Positions 15,968-24,974 are shown, counted from the stretch's first letter. The stretch is 64,000 bases of DNA from Fundidesulfovibrio agrisoli (GCF_022808715.1 NZ_JAKZKX010000001.1:1-64000), one strand, 5' to 3'. The notes: generated by a model from the sequence alone, not told the origin. Translations and numbers: made by a program.

Positions 15968-18096
15968 TGTCCACGTTCAAAGATTCCGTCGACAAGGCTC
16001 TCAATAATCCCAATCTCGGCGGCGCGCTGGGCCGCTTCTCCGAGGCGTACGCCGTCGCCCGCCTCAAGGCCTACGAGGGCATCGACATCGAGGCCCTGCG
16101 CAACCGCGTGGCCGCCATCAAGGGCTACGCCGCCGAGCACATGGAAGAGCTGGCCGAACAGTTCACCAAGATGGCCACCGCGCGCGGCGCCAAGGTGTTC
16201 CGCGCCCGCAGCCCGCAGGAGGCCAAGGAGTACATCGCCAACCTCTGCCGCGAGAAGGGCGTCAAGAAGATCGTCAAATCCAAGTCCATGGCTTCGGAGG
16301 AGATCCACCTCAACGAGCACCTGCAGAAGCAGGGCCTGACCGTCAACGAGACGGACCTGGGCGAGTGGATCATCCAGCTGGCCGGGCAGAAGCCCTCCCA
16401 CATGGTCATGCCCGCCATCCACATGACCCGCGACGAGGTGGCCGACCTGTTCAGCAAGGAAGTCGACGAGCGCCTCTCCAACGACATCCCCAAGCTGGTC
16501 AAGGTGGCCCGCAAGGAGCTGCGCTCCAAGTTCCTGGAAGCCGACATGGGCATTTCCGGCGGCAACATGGCCATCGCCGAGACCGGCACCATCGCCCTGG
16601 TCACCAACGAGGGCAACGCCCGCCTGACCACCTCCCTGCCCAAGATCCACGTGGCCCTGGTGGGCCTGGAGAAGCTGGTGCCCACCTGGGCCGACGCCGC
16701 CCCCATCCTGGTGGCCCTGCCCAAGAGCGCCACCAGCCAGCTGCTCACCAGCTACGTGAGCCTGATCACCGGCCCCACGCCCAACGACGACGGCTCCATG
16801 AAGGAGATGCACATCGTCCTCATGGACAACCGCCGCTCCGAGATGGCCGCCGACCCCGTGTTCAAGCAGGCCCTGCAGTGCATCCGCTGCGCCTCCTGCC
16901 TGAACGTGTGCCCCGTGTACCGCCTGGTGGGCGGCCACGTGTTCGGCCACATCTACACCGGCGGCATCGGCACCATCCTCACCGCCTGGTTCGACGAGCT
17001 CAAGAAGAGCGAAGACATCCAGGGCCTGTGCATCCAGTGCGGCAAGTGCAAGGAGATCTGCCCCGGCAAGATCGACATCCCCGGCCTGATCCTCGAGATC
17101 CGGCGCAGGCTGGTGCAGGAGCAGGGCCAGAGCGTCACCCAGAAGGCCATCTTCTCCGTGGTGAACAACCGCCATCTGTTCCACGGCATGCTGCGCGCGG
17201 CCTCCAAGGCGGGCAAGTTCATGGCCAAGGACGGCTTCATCCGCCACCTGCCCATGTTCCTCTCCGAGCTGTCGGAGTTCCGCAGCCTGCCCGCCATCGC
17301 GGACAAGCCCTTCCGCGACGTGTTCGACACCATCAAGCAGCCCGTGCTGCCCGGCAAGGTGGCCTTCTACGCCGGCTGCCTCATCGACTTCGCCTATCCC
17401 GAGATGGGCGAGAAGCTGGTGAAGATCCTGAACAAGGCCGGCTACAACGTCACCTTCCCCAAGGGGCAGACCTGCTGCGGCGCTCCCGCCCGCTACAACG
17501 GCGCCTACGAGGTGGCCGCCGGCAACGCCACGGACAACATCAACGCCCTGCTGGAGAAGGACGTGGACTACGTCATCTCCGCCTGCCCCACCTGCACGGG
17601 CGCGCTCAAGCACGAGTTCATCGACGTCTACGAAAACTTGGGCCAGCGCGACAAGCTGCCCAAGGCCCGCAGGCTGGCCACCAAGACCATGGACTTCTCC
17701 ACCTTCGTCAAGCAGCTGGTGGACGAGGGCAAACTGAGCTTCAAGGAAGGAGTTGATCTGGGTAAAATCACCTACCACGACTCCTGCCACCTCAAGCGCA
17801 CCCTGCACGCCGAGAAGGAGCCCCGCCAGCTCCTGACCCAGGCTGGCTACGAGATCAACGAGATGTTCGAGTGCGACACCTGCTGCGGCATGGGCGGCTC
17901 CTACTCGATCAAGTTCCCCGAGATCTCCAAGCCGATCCTGACCCGCAAGCTCACCAACATCAAGGCCACCGACTGCAAGACCGTGGCCATGGACTGCCCC
18001 GGCTGCGTCATGCAGATCCGCGGCGGCTTCGACAAGGAAGGCTCCAAGATCCAGGTGAAGCACACCCTGGAGCTGCTGGCCGACGCCCTGAAATAG
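15967..18096 (+). CDS. lutB: LutB/LutA fusion: L-lactate dehydrogenase Fe-S subunit
   Basis: A 709-residue protein fusing what are LutB and LutA in Bacillus. Order: N-terminal LUD domain (about 70-300, GNMAIAETGTIALVTNEGN); two 4Fe-4S motifs, CIRCASCLNVCPVYR (from 305) and CIQCGKCKEICPGK (from 355); then two CCG cysteine-rich domains (FYAGCLIDFAYPE...CCGAPARY...CPTCTG from 471; DSCHLKRTL...CDTCCGMGGSYS...CPGC near the end). CCG domains bind a non-cubane Fe-S cluster, as in heterodisulfide reductase. The complex oxidises lactate to pyruvate and passes electrons to the membrane pool or a soluble carrier. ATG 15967 overlaps the lutC stop by one base. Two hairpins follow the gene. Confidence 0.93.
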   Translation: MSTFKDSVDKALNNPNLGGALGRFSEAYAVARLKAYEGIDIEALRNRVAAIKGYAAEHMEELAEQFTKMATARGAKVFRARSPQEAKEYIANLCREKGVKKIVKSKSMASEEIHLNEHLQKQGLTVNETDLGEWIIQLAGQKPSHMVMPAIHMTRDEVADLFSKEVDERLSNDIPKLVKVARKELRSKFLEADMGISGGNMAIAETGTIALVTNEGNARLTTSLPKIHVALVGLEKLVPTWADAAPILVALPKSATSQLLTSYVSLITGPTPNDDGSMKEMHIVLMDNRRSEMAADPVFKQALQCIRCASCLNVCPVYRLVGGHVFGHIYTGGIGTILTAWFDELKKSEDIQGLCIQCGKCKEICPGKIDIPGLILEIRRRLVQEQGQSVTQKAIFSVVNNRHLFHGMLRAASKAGKFMAKDGFIRHLPMFLSELSEFRSLPAIADKPFRDVFDTIKQPVLPGKVAFYAGCLIDFAYPEMGEKLVKILNKAGYNVTFPKGQTCCGAPARYNGAYEVAAGNATDNINALLEKDVDYVISACPTCTGALKHEFIDVYENLGQRDKLPKARRLATKTMDFSTFVKQLVDEGKLSFKEGVDLGKITYHDSCHLKRTLHAEKEPRQLLTQAGYEINEMFECDTCCGMGGSYSIKFPEISKPILTRKLTNIKATDCKTVAMDCPGCVMQIRGGFDKEGSKIQVKHTLELLADALK

Positions 18097-18105
18097 CATA
18101 GCGTT

Positions 18106-18132
18106 CCGGGGGCGGCTTGGAGCCGCCTCCGG
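18106..18132 (+). terminator. GC-rich hairpin just after lutB
   Basis: CCGG(G)GGCGGC (18106-18116), loop TTGGA, GCCGCC(T)CCGG (18122-18132), with one G-T pair. There is no T-run, so it may be a 3'-end stabiliser rather than a true terminator. Confidence 0.5.
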
Positions 18133-18148
18133 GTTCTCCCCGGTCGGG

Positions 18149-18190
18149 CGGCCCTTGCGCGGGAATGGTTCCCGCGCAAGGGCCGTCTTC
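18149..18190. terminator. 17-bp perfect hairpin after lutB
   Basis: CGGCCCTTGCGCGGGAA (18149-18165) pairs without mismatch with 18169-18185 across a 3-base loop (TGG), followed by TCTTCATTT. Probable terminator of the lut operon, backing up the hairpin just before it. Confidence 0.7.
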
Positions 18191-18331
18191 ATTTGCGCGG
18201 GCGTCGGTTCGGCGTTTCGCTCCGGGTCGCGTCCCCCTTGCATTCACGCATCCGTGCGGGCGGGCGCTCGCGGGCGAAGGGCAGCCATGCGGGGGGCCTC
18301 CAGCGGGAAGCTCAAGGATGCGACATGCGCG

Positions 18332-18373
18332 TTGACCGGCGCTCCAATTTAGGATATTTGCATGTACAAGCAA
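18332..18373 (+). promoter_or_regulatory. marR promoter with palindromic operator
   Basis: TTGACC (18332-18337) followed after 15-17 bases by GATATT/TATTTG makes a weak sigma70 promoter. It overlaps an imperfect palindrome TTGCATGTACAAGCAA (18358-18373) that ends 10 bases before the marR start. This matches 13 of 16 bases of the perfect palindrome before the flavin reductase gene (19007), so it is likely the regulator's own operator. Confidence 0.65.
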
Positions 18374-18383
18374 GTGAGGACGC

Positions 18384-18812
18384 ATGGATTCCGACCGCCT
18401 GTTGAACAACTGCCTGTACTTCACGGCCAACACCCTGGCCCGGGCCATCACCAAGCTCGGGGAGGAGTGCTTCAAGCCGCTCGGGCTTTCGCCCTCCCAG
18501 GCTTTCCTCATCATGCTGGCGCTGGAGAACCCCGGAATATCCTCCGGGGAACTGGCGGGCTGCCTGAATCTGGCCCCGTCCACGGTCACCAGGCTGGCCG
18601 ACGCGCTGGTGGCCAGGGGGCTCATCGAACGCAGGACGCAGGGCAAGAGCGCCAGCATCCACCCCACGGAGCAGGCCACGGAGCTTGCCCCGAGAATCGC
18701 GGCGGCCTGGAAGAGCCTGCACAGGGCCTATTCAGACGTGCTTGGGGAGCAGGGCGGGCATGATCTTACCCAGTCCATCCACAAGGCGGCCAAGAAGCTC
18801 GGGGAGCGTTGA
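18384..18812 (+). CDS. MarR-family transcriptional regulator
   Basis: A 142-residue winged-helix regulator. Helices typical of MarR dimers flank the DNA-binding core at about 50-90 (GISSGELAGCLNLAPSTVTRLADALVARGLIERR, recognition helix around APSTVTRLADAL), followed by the wing. It is followed by a flavin reductase gene on the same strand, and the same palindromic site lies before both genes. The simplest reading is a local repressor of itself and the reductase. The inducer is unknown; MarR proteins often respond to phenolics or oxidants. Shine-Dalgarno GTGAGGA lies about 4 bases upstream of ATG 18384. Confidence 0.93.
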   Translation: MDSDRLLNNCLYFTANTLARAITKLGEECFKPLGLSPSQAFLIMLALENPGISSGELAGCLNLAPSTVTRLADALVARGLIERRTQGKSASIHPTEQATELAPRIAAAWKSLHRAYSDVLGEQGGHDLTQSIHKAAKKLGER

Positions 18813-18975
18813 GGGCGCGCTCGGGCGCGGCGAAGCCGGAGTGTACCGAGGGCGCGTCTGGTGGTAAGGGCACGAGGGCATGACGGCTGAACGCTTGGCC
18901 GTGCGGAGAGAGGAGTGCCGGGGGCCCGGAGGCGCTACGAACCTTCGGGGAGTTTGGCGGGCATACTATGTCCGC

Positions 18976-19022
18976 CTGAAAAGACGATTATTGCGGGCTA
19001 TAACATTTGCTTGCGCAAGCAA
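18976..19022 (+). promoter_or_regulatory. flavin reductase promoter with perfect 16-bp palindromic operator
   Basis: CTGAAA (18976-18981), 17 bases, TATAAC (18999-19004) forms a sigma70-like promoter. The perfect palindrome TTGCTTGCGCAAGCAA (19007-19022) begins two bases after the -10 and so covers the expected start site near 19011. This is the position of a classical repressor site. A near-copy lies at the marR promoter. Confidence 0.7.
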
Positions 19023-19076
19023 GTTTCGCCCTGCGGGGGTGCATCCCGCCAACATCTGAACGAAACGGAGAACGAC

Positions 19077-19655
19077 ATGAAACGCAAACTCGGCCCGGCC
19101 AACGCGCTGTATCCTTCGCTGACCACCATCGTGGGCACCGTCGTGGACGGCAGGCCAAACTTTTCGGCCATCGCCCATGTGGGCATCATGAACCACGGCC
19201 AACCGCAGTACATCTCCATCGGGGTCAACCGCGCGCACTACTCGGGCCGGGGCATCAAGGAACACAAGTCCTTCAGCGTCTGCGTCCCCTCCGAGGCCCT
19301 GGTTCGGGAAACTGACTATGTGGGCCTTGTCTCGGGCAAAAACACCGACAAGTCGGACGTGTTCGAGATCTTCAACGGTGACGTGCCCGGCGCTCCCATG
19401 ATCGAGGGGTGCCCGGTGTGCATGGAGTGCCGCCTGACCCAGACCGTGGACTTCCCCGCTCACGAGGTCTTCATTGGGGAGATCGTGAACACCTACGCCG
19501 ACGAGGCCGTGCTGACGGACGAGCGCGTCGATATCGGCAAGGTGCGGCCGTTGCTCTTCGATATGGCCAGCGTCAAGTATTGGTCCCTGGGGAAGGAAGT
19601 CGCATCCTGCTGGAGCGTGGGCAAGGGATTGAAAAAAGAGCGGCGCGGGGGCTGA
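19077..19655 (+). CDS. flavin reductase family protein (flavoredoxin-like)
   Basis: A 192-residue FMN-binding split-barrel protein of the flavin reductase-like family. The N-terminal strand pair includes NALYPSLTTIVGTVVDGRPNFSAIAHVGI; later parts include YISIGVNRAHYSGRGIKEHKSFSVCVPS and the C-terminal VKYWSLGKEVASCWSVGKGLKK. Flavoredoxins of Desulfovibrio bind FMN and carry electrons, with a reported role in thiosulfate reduction in D. gigas; related proteins reduce flavins with NAD(P)H. Several cysteines (CPVCMEC) are notable. ATG 19077 has an ACGGAG Shine-Dalgarno. Control by the adjacent MarR protein is inferred from the shared palindrome. Confidence 0.9.
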   Translation: MKRKLGPANALYPSLTTIVGTVVDGRPNFSAIAHVGIMNHGQPQYISIGVNRAHYSGRGIKEHKSFSVCVPSEALVRETDYVGLVSGKNTDKSDVFEIFNGDVPGAPMIEGCPVCMECRLTQTVDFPAHEVFIGEIVNTYADEAVLTDERVDIGKVRPLLFDMASVKYWSLGKEVASCWSVGKGLKKERRGG

Positions 19656-19804
19656 GTCGTTTGGCCGGGGGCGGCGTCCGCCAGATTTGCCGGGAGCATG
19701 GCTGTGCGCCCGGCGTGCAGGATGAGAAGCGGCGTGTTGTGTTCGGAAAGCGGACCCAAGCCCGGATGGTCAGGACGCGAGCGGAACGAGGGGCAGGACC
19801 AGCA

Positions 19805-19843
19805 ATAAAATACCGGCGGGGGCTTCCGGATGCCCCCGCCGGT
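19805..19843 (-). terminator. intrinsic terminator of the 81-residue exported protein gene
   Basis: ACCGGCGGGGGC (19812-19823) pairs perfectly with GCCCCCGCCGGT (19832-19843). Read on the minus strand the 12-bp stem is followed by ATTTTATT. It lies 28 bases past the minus-strand stop codon. Confidence 0.85.
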
Positions 19844-19871
19844 GAAGAAATCGGTGCCTAAAGGCTGAACC

Positions 19872-20117
19872 TTATTTCTTCTTGGCCTTGGGGGCCTTCG
19901 TGGCGGCCTTGGCAGGCGCGGGGCCGGGGTAGTTCATGACCAGGCCGCCCATCTTCATGCACTCGTCCAGGGTGGCTGTCATGATCTTTTTGTCGCCCAT
20001 GGTGCACTCCCACTTTTTGGGGGCTTCCTTCTTCGCGGCCTTCTTTCCAGCGGCCAGGGCGGCGCCGGCGGGCAGGGTCATGGCCATGACCAGGCAAGCA
20101 ACAAGCAATTTCTTCAT
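19872..20117 (-). CDS. small exported Lys-rich protein of unknown function
   Basis: An 81-residue protein: signal peptide (about 1-23, ending ALAA), a Lys-rich stretch (GKKAAKKEAPKK), a short core with two cysteines (WECTMGDKKIMTATLDECMKMGGLVMNYPG), and a Pro-Ala-Lys-rich tail ending KAKKK. No family is recognised. A good Shine-Dalgarno (GAGAGGAG) precedes the ATG, and a strong terminator follows, so it is a real single-gene unit. The two cysteines could form a disulfide, and the basic tails could bind anionic polymers; both are guesses. Confidence 0.8.
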   Translation of the reverse strand: MKKLLVACLVMAMTLPAGAALAAGKKAAKKEAPKKWECTMGDKKIMTATLDECMKMGGLVMNYPGPAPAKAATKAPKAKKK

Positions 20118-20351
20118 GAGAAAAGCTCCTCTCGAAAGGTTTTCAGTATTTTAGCGCAGGAACCTGCCCACCTCAAGTGGTTTCATTAAATTCTCTTCAT
20201 CTTTCAAATTGGAAAGGTTCAGGCTCGGAATAGTGACGGACACGTCCGCAAACCCAATACTGGCGCGGCTTCCACCCAGAAGCCCCCGGAAGGGCTGGGG
20301 GGAGGTGGCTTCATGGAGGCCGCAACCCGAAATGGATCAATGCGGAGGGAG

Positions 20352-21797
20352 TCAGGAAGATGCGCGCAGAGCGGGGCTGTCCCACCCGCCGCCGAGGGCC
20401 TTGTACAGGGAGATCATGTCCTGGAGCAGGCCCGCTTCGGAAGCGCAGAGGCTTTTCTGCGTGTCGTAGAGCGATTTTTCCGCCGAGAGCACGTCAAGGA
20501 AGCTGGTGAGCCCTTTGGTGTAGCGCTCCCTGGCCAGGGCCAGCGCCTCCTCCCCGGCCCGCACCGCCTCGGCCAGGCTGGCGCGGCGCTCCTGTTCCTT
20601 GGCGAAGGCCGTCAGGGAGTTCTCCACCTCCTCCAGGGCCGTGAGCAGCGTCTGCCGGTAGGCGGCCATGGCCTCGTCGTACACGGCCTTCTGCTTGTCC
20701 ACCCCCGCCCTGTTCTTCCCGGCGTCGAAGACGGGAGCCGCTACCGAGGGGATGATGGACCAGTACCAGTTGGCCAACCCGGCGAACTTCGTGAGCACGT
20801 TGCCTTGCAGCCCAAGGCCCATGGTCAGGTCGAAGGACGGGTACAGCTTGGCGGTGGCCACGCCGATCCCGGCCGAGGCGGAGGCCAGTTGGCGTTCCGC
20901 CTTGCGCAGGTCCGGCCTGCGCGCAAGCAGCTCCGACGGCAGGCCGGGGGAGAACGCGGCCTCGGGCCTGGGCAGGGGCTCGGCCTGGCCGAGCTCCACC
21001 AGCAGCGCGCCGGGCTCCTGCCCGGTGAGCACGCCCAGGCGGTGGATGCTCTGCCGGGCCTCGGTCTCCAGGGTGGGGATGTCCGCCTGCGTGTTGGCTC
21101 GCTGGGCCTGGGCCTGTGACACGTCCAGGTGGCTGGTGAGCCCGATCCTGAAGCGTTCGAGCGTCACGACCAGGTTGTCCTGCTGCGACCGGGCCGCATC
21201 CCTGGCGATGGCCAGGCGCTGCTGGGCCGAGCGCAACTGGACGTAGGCCGAGGCCACGTCGGCAAGCAGGCCCAGGGTCACGCCGCGCAATGCCTCTTCG
21301 CTGGCCTGGGCGTCGGCGTAGGCCGCTTCGCGGCTGCGCCGCTGCCCGCCGAACACGTCCAGCTCCCAACTGACGCTCAGGCCCGCCTGATACGTGGTGG
21401 CGGGCGTGGCAGGAGCGGCGTTCTCCAGCGGCGTGGAGGAAAGGGCGTTCTGGTCGCTGTAGCTCGTGGTGGTCGCGGCCCCGGCGTCCAGGGCCGGAAA
21501 CGCTCCGGCCCGCACGACGGCGGCCTCGGCCCTGGCCTGCAGCACCCTGGCCCTGGCCTGGGCCACGTCCTGGTTGGCGGCCACGGCCCGGCGCATCAGG
21601 CCGTCCAGCCGGGGATCGCCGAAGGTCCGCCACCAGGCGGCCTGCTCGAACCCTTGGGAGTTTTGGGCGGGCTGCGGCTGGGCCGCGTGCCAGGCCGGGG
21701 GCGTGTCCAGGCGGGGGCGGCTGTAGTCCGGACCGACGCTGACGCAGCCGCAGAGCAGCGGGAGCGCGAGCCAGCCGAGATGAAGCCTGGCCTTCAC
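20352..21797 (-). CDS. TolC/OprM-type outer-membrane efflux lipoprotein
   Basis: A 481-residue outer-membrane factor of the NodT/OprM group. The N-terminus has a lipobox (LPLLCGC) and the family start VGPDYSRPRLDTPPAW. Two OEP repeats with long helices follow (VAQARARVLQARAEA..., then LLARRPDLRKAERQLASASAGIGVATAKLYPSFDLT, the diagnostic second-repeat motif). The start is GTG 21797, overlapping the upstream stop (GTGA), so it is coupled to the adaptor gene. It is the last gene of a permease-ATPase-adaptor-channel operon, providing the outer-membrane exit of the exporter. Confidence 0.92.
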   Translation of the reverse strand: MKARLHLGWLALPLLCGCVSVGPDYSRPRLDTPPAWHAAQPQPAQNSQGFEQAAWWRTFGDPRLDGLMRRAVAANQDVAQARARVLQARAEAAVVRAGAFPALDAGAATTTSYSDQNALSSTPLENAAPATPATTYQAGLSVSWELDVFGGQRRSREAAYADAQASEEALRGVTLGLLADVASAYVQLRSAQQRLAIARDAARSQQDNLVVTLERFRIGLTSHLDVSQAQAQRANTQADIPTLETEARQSIHRLGVLTGQEPGALLVELGQAEPLPRPEAAFSPGLPSELLARRPDLRKAERQLASASAGIGVATAKLYPSFDLTMGLGLQGNVLTKFAGLANWYWSIIPSVAAPVFDAGKNRAGVDKQKAVYDEAMAAYRQTLLTALEEVENSLTAFAKEQERRASLAEAVRAGEEALALARERYTKGLTSFLDVLSAEKSLYDTQKSLCASEAGLLQDMISLYKALGGGWDSPALRASS

Positions 21798-22777
21798 GAC
21801 CCGCTCCCGGTCTGACGGGGCGACCCCTGGGCCATGGACTCGCGCGGCGGGGTCTCGATGAACACGTCCATCTGCTGGCCCACGAACGCGCGGAGCGCGC
21901 TGCGCTCGAAAGCGTAGACCACCTGGAGCACGCGGGTGTCCACCCGCTCGGTGCTGCTGCCCGTGAGCGAGGTCTTGGGCGTCACGTAGGGCTCCACGCG
22001 CACGAAATCCAGTTCGGCCTTCATCTCGCGGTTGCCGCGCATGAAGGCCGTGGCGCGCGAGCCCGGCTGGGGCCGCCAGGCGTCGTTCTCGTCCACATCC
22101 ACCCTGATCTGGAGGCGGTCCATGTTGCCCAGGCGCATCAGCGGCGTGCCCAAGCTGCCGGTGGCGGCGAATTCCCCGGCATGGATGTTCACCTGCAACA
22201 CCTGGCAGTCCAGGGGGGTGCGAACGGTGAGGCGCTCGAGCGTGGTCACCGACGCGGCCAGGTCGGCCTCGGCGGCGTCCACGGCGGCCTTGGCGCTCTC
22301 CACTTTGGCCTTGGCCAGGGACTCGGCGTTGCGGCGCTTCTCCACCTCGTCCACGCTCACGGCGCGGCGGTCCGTGACGTTGCGCACGATGGCGTACTGG
22401 GTCCGGTAGTCCGCCAGGGAGGCCTTGGCCTCCTCCAACGCGGCCTTGGCTTTGGAGAGGTTCGCCTTCTTCAGGGCTATCTCGGAGTTGGTCTCGCGCT
22501 CGTCGACGGTGAAGAGCGGCTGCCCGTCCTTCACGGTGTCGCCCGCCTGCACGTGGACCTTGGAGACGATGCCCGCCACGGAGGTGCCCAGGGCGATGTT
22601 CTCCGAACTGGCCTCCACCAGCCCGGCGCCGCCGATGTAGCTGGAGTAGGGGGCCTGCGAGGGTTGGGCCACGGGTTCCGCGGGAACGTACGGGCGCTGC
22701 GCCTTGAGCGAGGCGGCCACCGCCACGGCCAGTCCCACTGCGGCGAGCACGGGGAGGATGATGTGTCTTTTCTTCAT
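21794..22777 (-). CDS. HlyD/DevB-type periplasmic adaptor (membrane fusion protein)
   Basis: A 327-residue adaptor with one N-terminal membrane anchor (HIILPVLAAVGLAVAVAASL). A split biotinyl-lipoyl domain (GGAGLVEASSENIALGTSVAGIVSKVHVQAGDTVKDGQPLF and LTVRTPLDCQVLQVNIHAGEF) flanks a coiled-coil hairpin (about 100-180), followed by a beta-barrel domain. It bridges the ABC transporter and the outer-membrane channel. It overlaps the ATPase gene by 4 bases (ATGA) and the channel gene by 4. The closest pattern is DevB of DevBCA glycolipid-type exporters; the substrate is unknown. Confidence 0.9.
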   Translation of the reverse strand: MKKRHIILPVLAAVGLAVAVAASLKAQRPYVPAEPVAQPSQAPYSSYIGGAGLVEASSENIALGTSVAGIVSKVHVQAGDTVKDGQPLFTVDERETNSEIALKKANLSKAKAALEEAKASLADYRTQYAIVRNVTDRRAVSVDEVEKRRNAESLAKAKVESAKAAVDAAEADLAASVTTLERLTVRTPLDCQVLQVNIHAGEFAATGSLGTPLMRLGNMDRLQIRVDVDENDAWRPQPGSRATAFMRGNREMKAELDFVRVEPYVTPKTSLTGSSTERVDTRVLQVVYAFERSALRAFVGQQMDVFIETPPRESMAQGSPRQTGSGS

Positions 22778-23496
22778 GAATGTTCACCAGTTGCGGCGCC
22801 TGGCCGGACGGACTCGATGCGTCCGTCATCCATGTGGGCCATGGTGTCCGCGTAGTGGAAGATGCGCGAATCGTGCGTGACGATCACCAGGGAGCGCCCG
22901 CCGCGCACCACGAGGTTCTTGAGCATGTCCATGACGGCCAGGCCCGTGGTGTGGTCCAGGGCGCTGGTGGGTTCGTCGCAGACCACCAGGTCCGGCTCGT
23001 GCACCAGGGCGCGGGCGATGGCCACGCGCTGTTGCTGCCCGCCGGAAAGCTCGGAGGGCATGGCGTCCTCTCGGCCGGCCAGGCCCACCTCCGCCAGGCA
23101 GGCGATGCTGCGTTCCCGGGCCTGCCGCCGGGGAGAGCCGTTTATCAGCAGCGGCAGGGAGATGTTGTCCGCCACGGTGAGCGTCGGCACCAGGTTGAAG
23201 GCCTGGAACACGAACCCGATGCGCCTGCCCCGGAACGCGGTGCGCTGGGCCGGGGTCAGGCGCTTCATGTCCTGCCCGAAGAGGCTGCACTGCCCGGCGT
23301 CCTGGTCGAGAATCCCGGCCATGACGGAGATGAGCGTGGTCTTGCCGCACCCGGAAGGGCCCACGAGCATGAGCAACTCTCCCTGGCGCACCTCCAGGTC
23401 AACGCCGCGCAGGGCCACGGTGCGGGTGTCGCCGCTGCCGTAAGCCTTGGTGACGCCGCTGCAGCTCACGGCCGGAATCAGGTTCGTCGGTTCCAT
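22774..23496 (-). CDS. ABC transporter ATP-binding protein (DevA/MacB/LolD type)
   Basis: A 240-residue ATPase of the MacB/LolD/DevA group. Walker [10 protein letters not shown] (about 45-53), Q-loop [15 protein letters not shown] signature [15 protein letters not shown], Walker [13 protein letters not shown] and the H-loop VTHD are all present. It energises an FtsX/DevC-type permease that works as a mechanotransducer together with the adaptor. ATG 23496 lies 2 bases after the permease stop. All catalytic residues are intact. Confidence 0.93.
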   Translation of the reverse strand: MEPTNLIPAVSCSGVTKAYGSGDTRTVALRGVDLEVRQGELLMLVGPSGCGKTTLISVMAGILDQDAGQCSLFGQDMKRLTPAQRTAFRGRRIGFVFQAFNLVPTLTVADNISLPLLINGSPRRQARERSIACLAEVGLAGREDAMPSELSGGQQQRVAIARALVHEPDLVVCDEPTSALDHTTGLAVMDMLKNLVVRGGRSLVIVTHDSRIFHYADTMAHMDDGRIESVRPGAATGEHS

Positions 23497-23498
23497 CC

Positions 23499-24659
23499 CT
23501 ATGCCTTGAAGACCACCGCTGTTTCCAGGCGCAGCACCTTGCGCGCGCTGATGAAGGCGGCCAGCAGCACGATGAACATCACCGCTCCGCCGCTGCCGAG
23601 CAGCAACTGCCAGGTCAGCTTGGCCTGCGGCCCGGGGCCGCCCGCCGTGGCGTGCATGAAGGCGGCGGTCGCGCCCGCGCCGAAGCCGAAGCCCACGAAG
23701 CCCACCAACAGCGCCTGCAGCAGGATCATGCCCAGAAGCGTCCGGTCGGAAGCTCCCATGGCCTTGAACACCCCGAAATAGCGCAGGTTGTCCAAGGTGA
23801 AGTTGTAGAAGATCTGGCCTGTGACCGCCGTGCCCACCACGAAGCCGATGAGCACCACGAAGCCGATGTTCACAAGGATGTTGGTGTGCTTGACGATGTG
23901 CTCCAGGGAGGCCTGCTTGAACTCCTCGGAGGAATAGGCCGTCAGCCCGGTTTCGGCGGAGATGCGCCTGGCCACGGCCTCGGGAGCCTCGCCCTGCTTG
24001 GCCTTGGCCAGCACGAAGCTGAGCATCTTGCGCTCCGAGAGGGCCAGGGTCTTGGCCCGGCTGTAGGTGGTGAAGACCACCGGCTGGGACATGAAGCTCG
24101 GCGTGGAGCGGGCGACGCCCACCACCAGGGCGCGCGTGTCGTTGAATTCCAGTATGTCCCCCACGCCGATGGGCACGGGGGGGCACTCCTCGCAGGCCCG
24201 CTTGGCCAACCTGCCGCGCGCCCCGGACTCGTCCACGATGACGCCGTCGGGGATGTGCAGGTCGGCCAGCCTGCCCTTGAGCATCACCGCCGGGCCGCCG
24301 ATGAGCGTGGAGTCGTCCAGTCCGACAAGCTGGCACATGGCGCTCTCGCCGTTTTCCAGGCGGACCTTCTGCATGCCCTTGTAGAAGGGCACGGCCCACT
24401 CCACCCCGCGCACCCCGCGCACCCGGTAGAGCTGCGTGTCCTGGATGGGCTTGGAGTCGTCCACGGATTTCACGCCCGGGTCCATGACCCAGATGTCCGG
24501 CAGGGAGATGTCCGAGATGGTGCCGTAGGTTTGCGAGAGCATGTCCACCAGCATGGCGGGCTGCTGGACCATGATGACGGAGGAGAGCGCGATGGCGGTT
24601 ATGATGCCCAGGTATTTCCCGGGGTCTCCGAAGAGCATCTTCAGGGCTATGTGGAACAT
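23499..24659 (-). CDS. ABC exporter permease (DevC/FtsX family)
   Basis: A 386-residue permease with four expected transmembrane helices: one near the N-terminus (YLGIITAIALSSVIMVQQ), a large periplasmic MacB-PCD-like domain (about 45-250), and three C-terminal helices (NIGFVVLIGFVVGTAVTG, LLGMILLQALLVGFVGFGFGAGATAAF, VMFIVLLAAFISARKVLRLE). The coupling segment LRYFGVFKAMGASD is typical of FtsX-fold permeases. A CEECPP cysteine cluster in the periplasmic domain is unusual. It is the first gene of the exporter operon; about 315 bases without a gene lie upstream. Confidence 0.9.
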   Translation of the reverse strand: MFHIALKMLFGDPGKYLGIITAIALSSVIMVQQPAMLVDMLSQTYGTISDISLPDIWVMDPGVKSVDDSKPIQDTQLYRVRGVRGVEWAVPFYKGMQKVRLENGESAMCQLVGLDDSTLIGGPAVMLKGRLADLHIPDGVIVDESGARGRLAKRACEECPPVPIGVGDILEFNDTRALVVGVARSTPSFMSQPVVFTTYSRAKTLALSERKMLSFVLAKAKQGEAPEAVARRISAETGLTAYSSEEFKQASLEHIVKHTNILVNIGFVVLIGFVVGTAVTGQIFYNFTLDNLRYFGVFKAMGASDRTLLGMILLQALLVGFVGFGFGAGATAAFMHATAGGPGPQAKLTWQLLLGSGGAVMFIVLLAAFISARKVLRLETAVVFKA

Positions 24660-24974
24660 GGTTTTTGCCTGGATCCTGGGGGGCTGCGCCGACGTGCTGT
24701 GGCGGGACGGGCCGGTCGCGCGGCCTCAGCCCCTAGAGGGCTTGCCGGGAGGGGGAAGTTACAAGTGTCGACGGAAGCGCACGCCCTCTGCGTAAGTGTG
24801 TACTTGGAGGGACGGGATGCGGACGCGGGAGGCCGCCCGCAGGCGGAACGGAGATCCTGTGAGCCTGCCGAGAGCGAGGATGCGTGCAGGCCTGGAAAGA
24901 GGCGGCGGCCCGCAGGTGGAAAGAGGCGAGAGCCCCCGCGAGGAAGCGGCGGCCCGCGGTGAGGCTGCTCGGGC
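24660..24974. other. 315-base gap upstream of the exporter operon
   Basis: It lies between the start of the permease gene and the stop of the Rap1a-like gene, both on the minus strand. No supported gene. It presumably carries the exporter promoter. GC-rich purine runs dominate the left part (24890-24975), and no clear terminator or palindrome was found. Confidence 0.5.
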
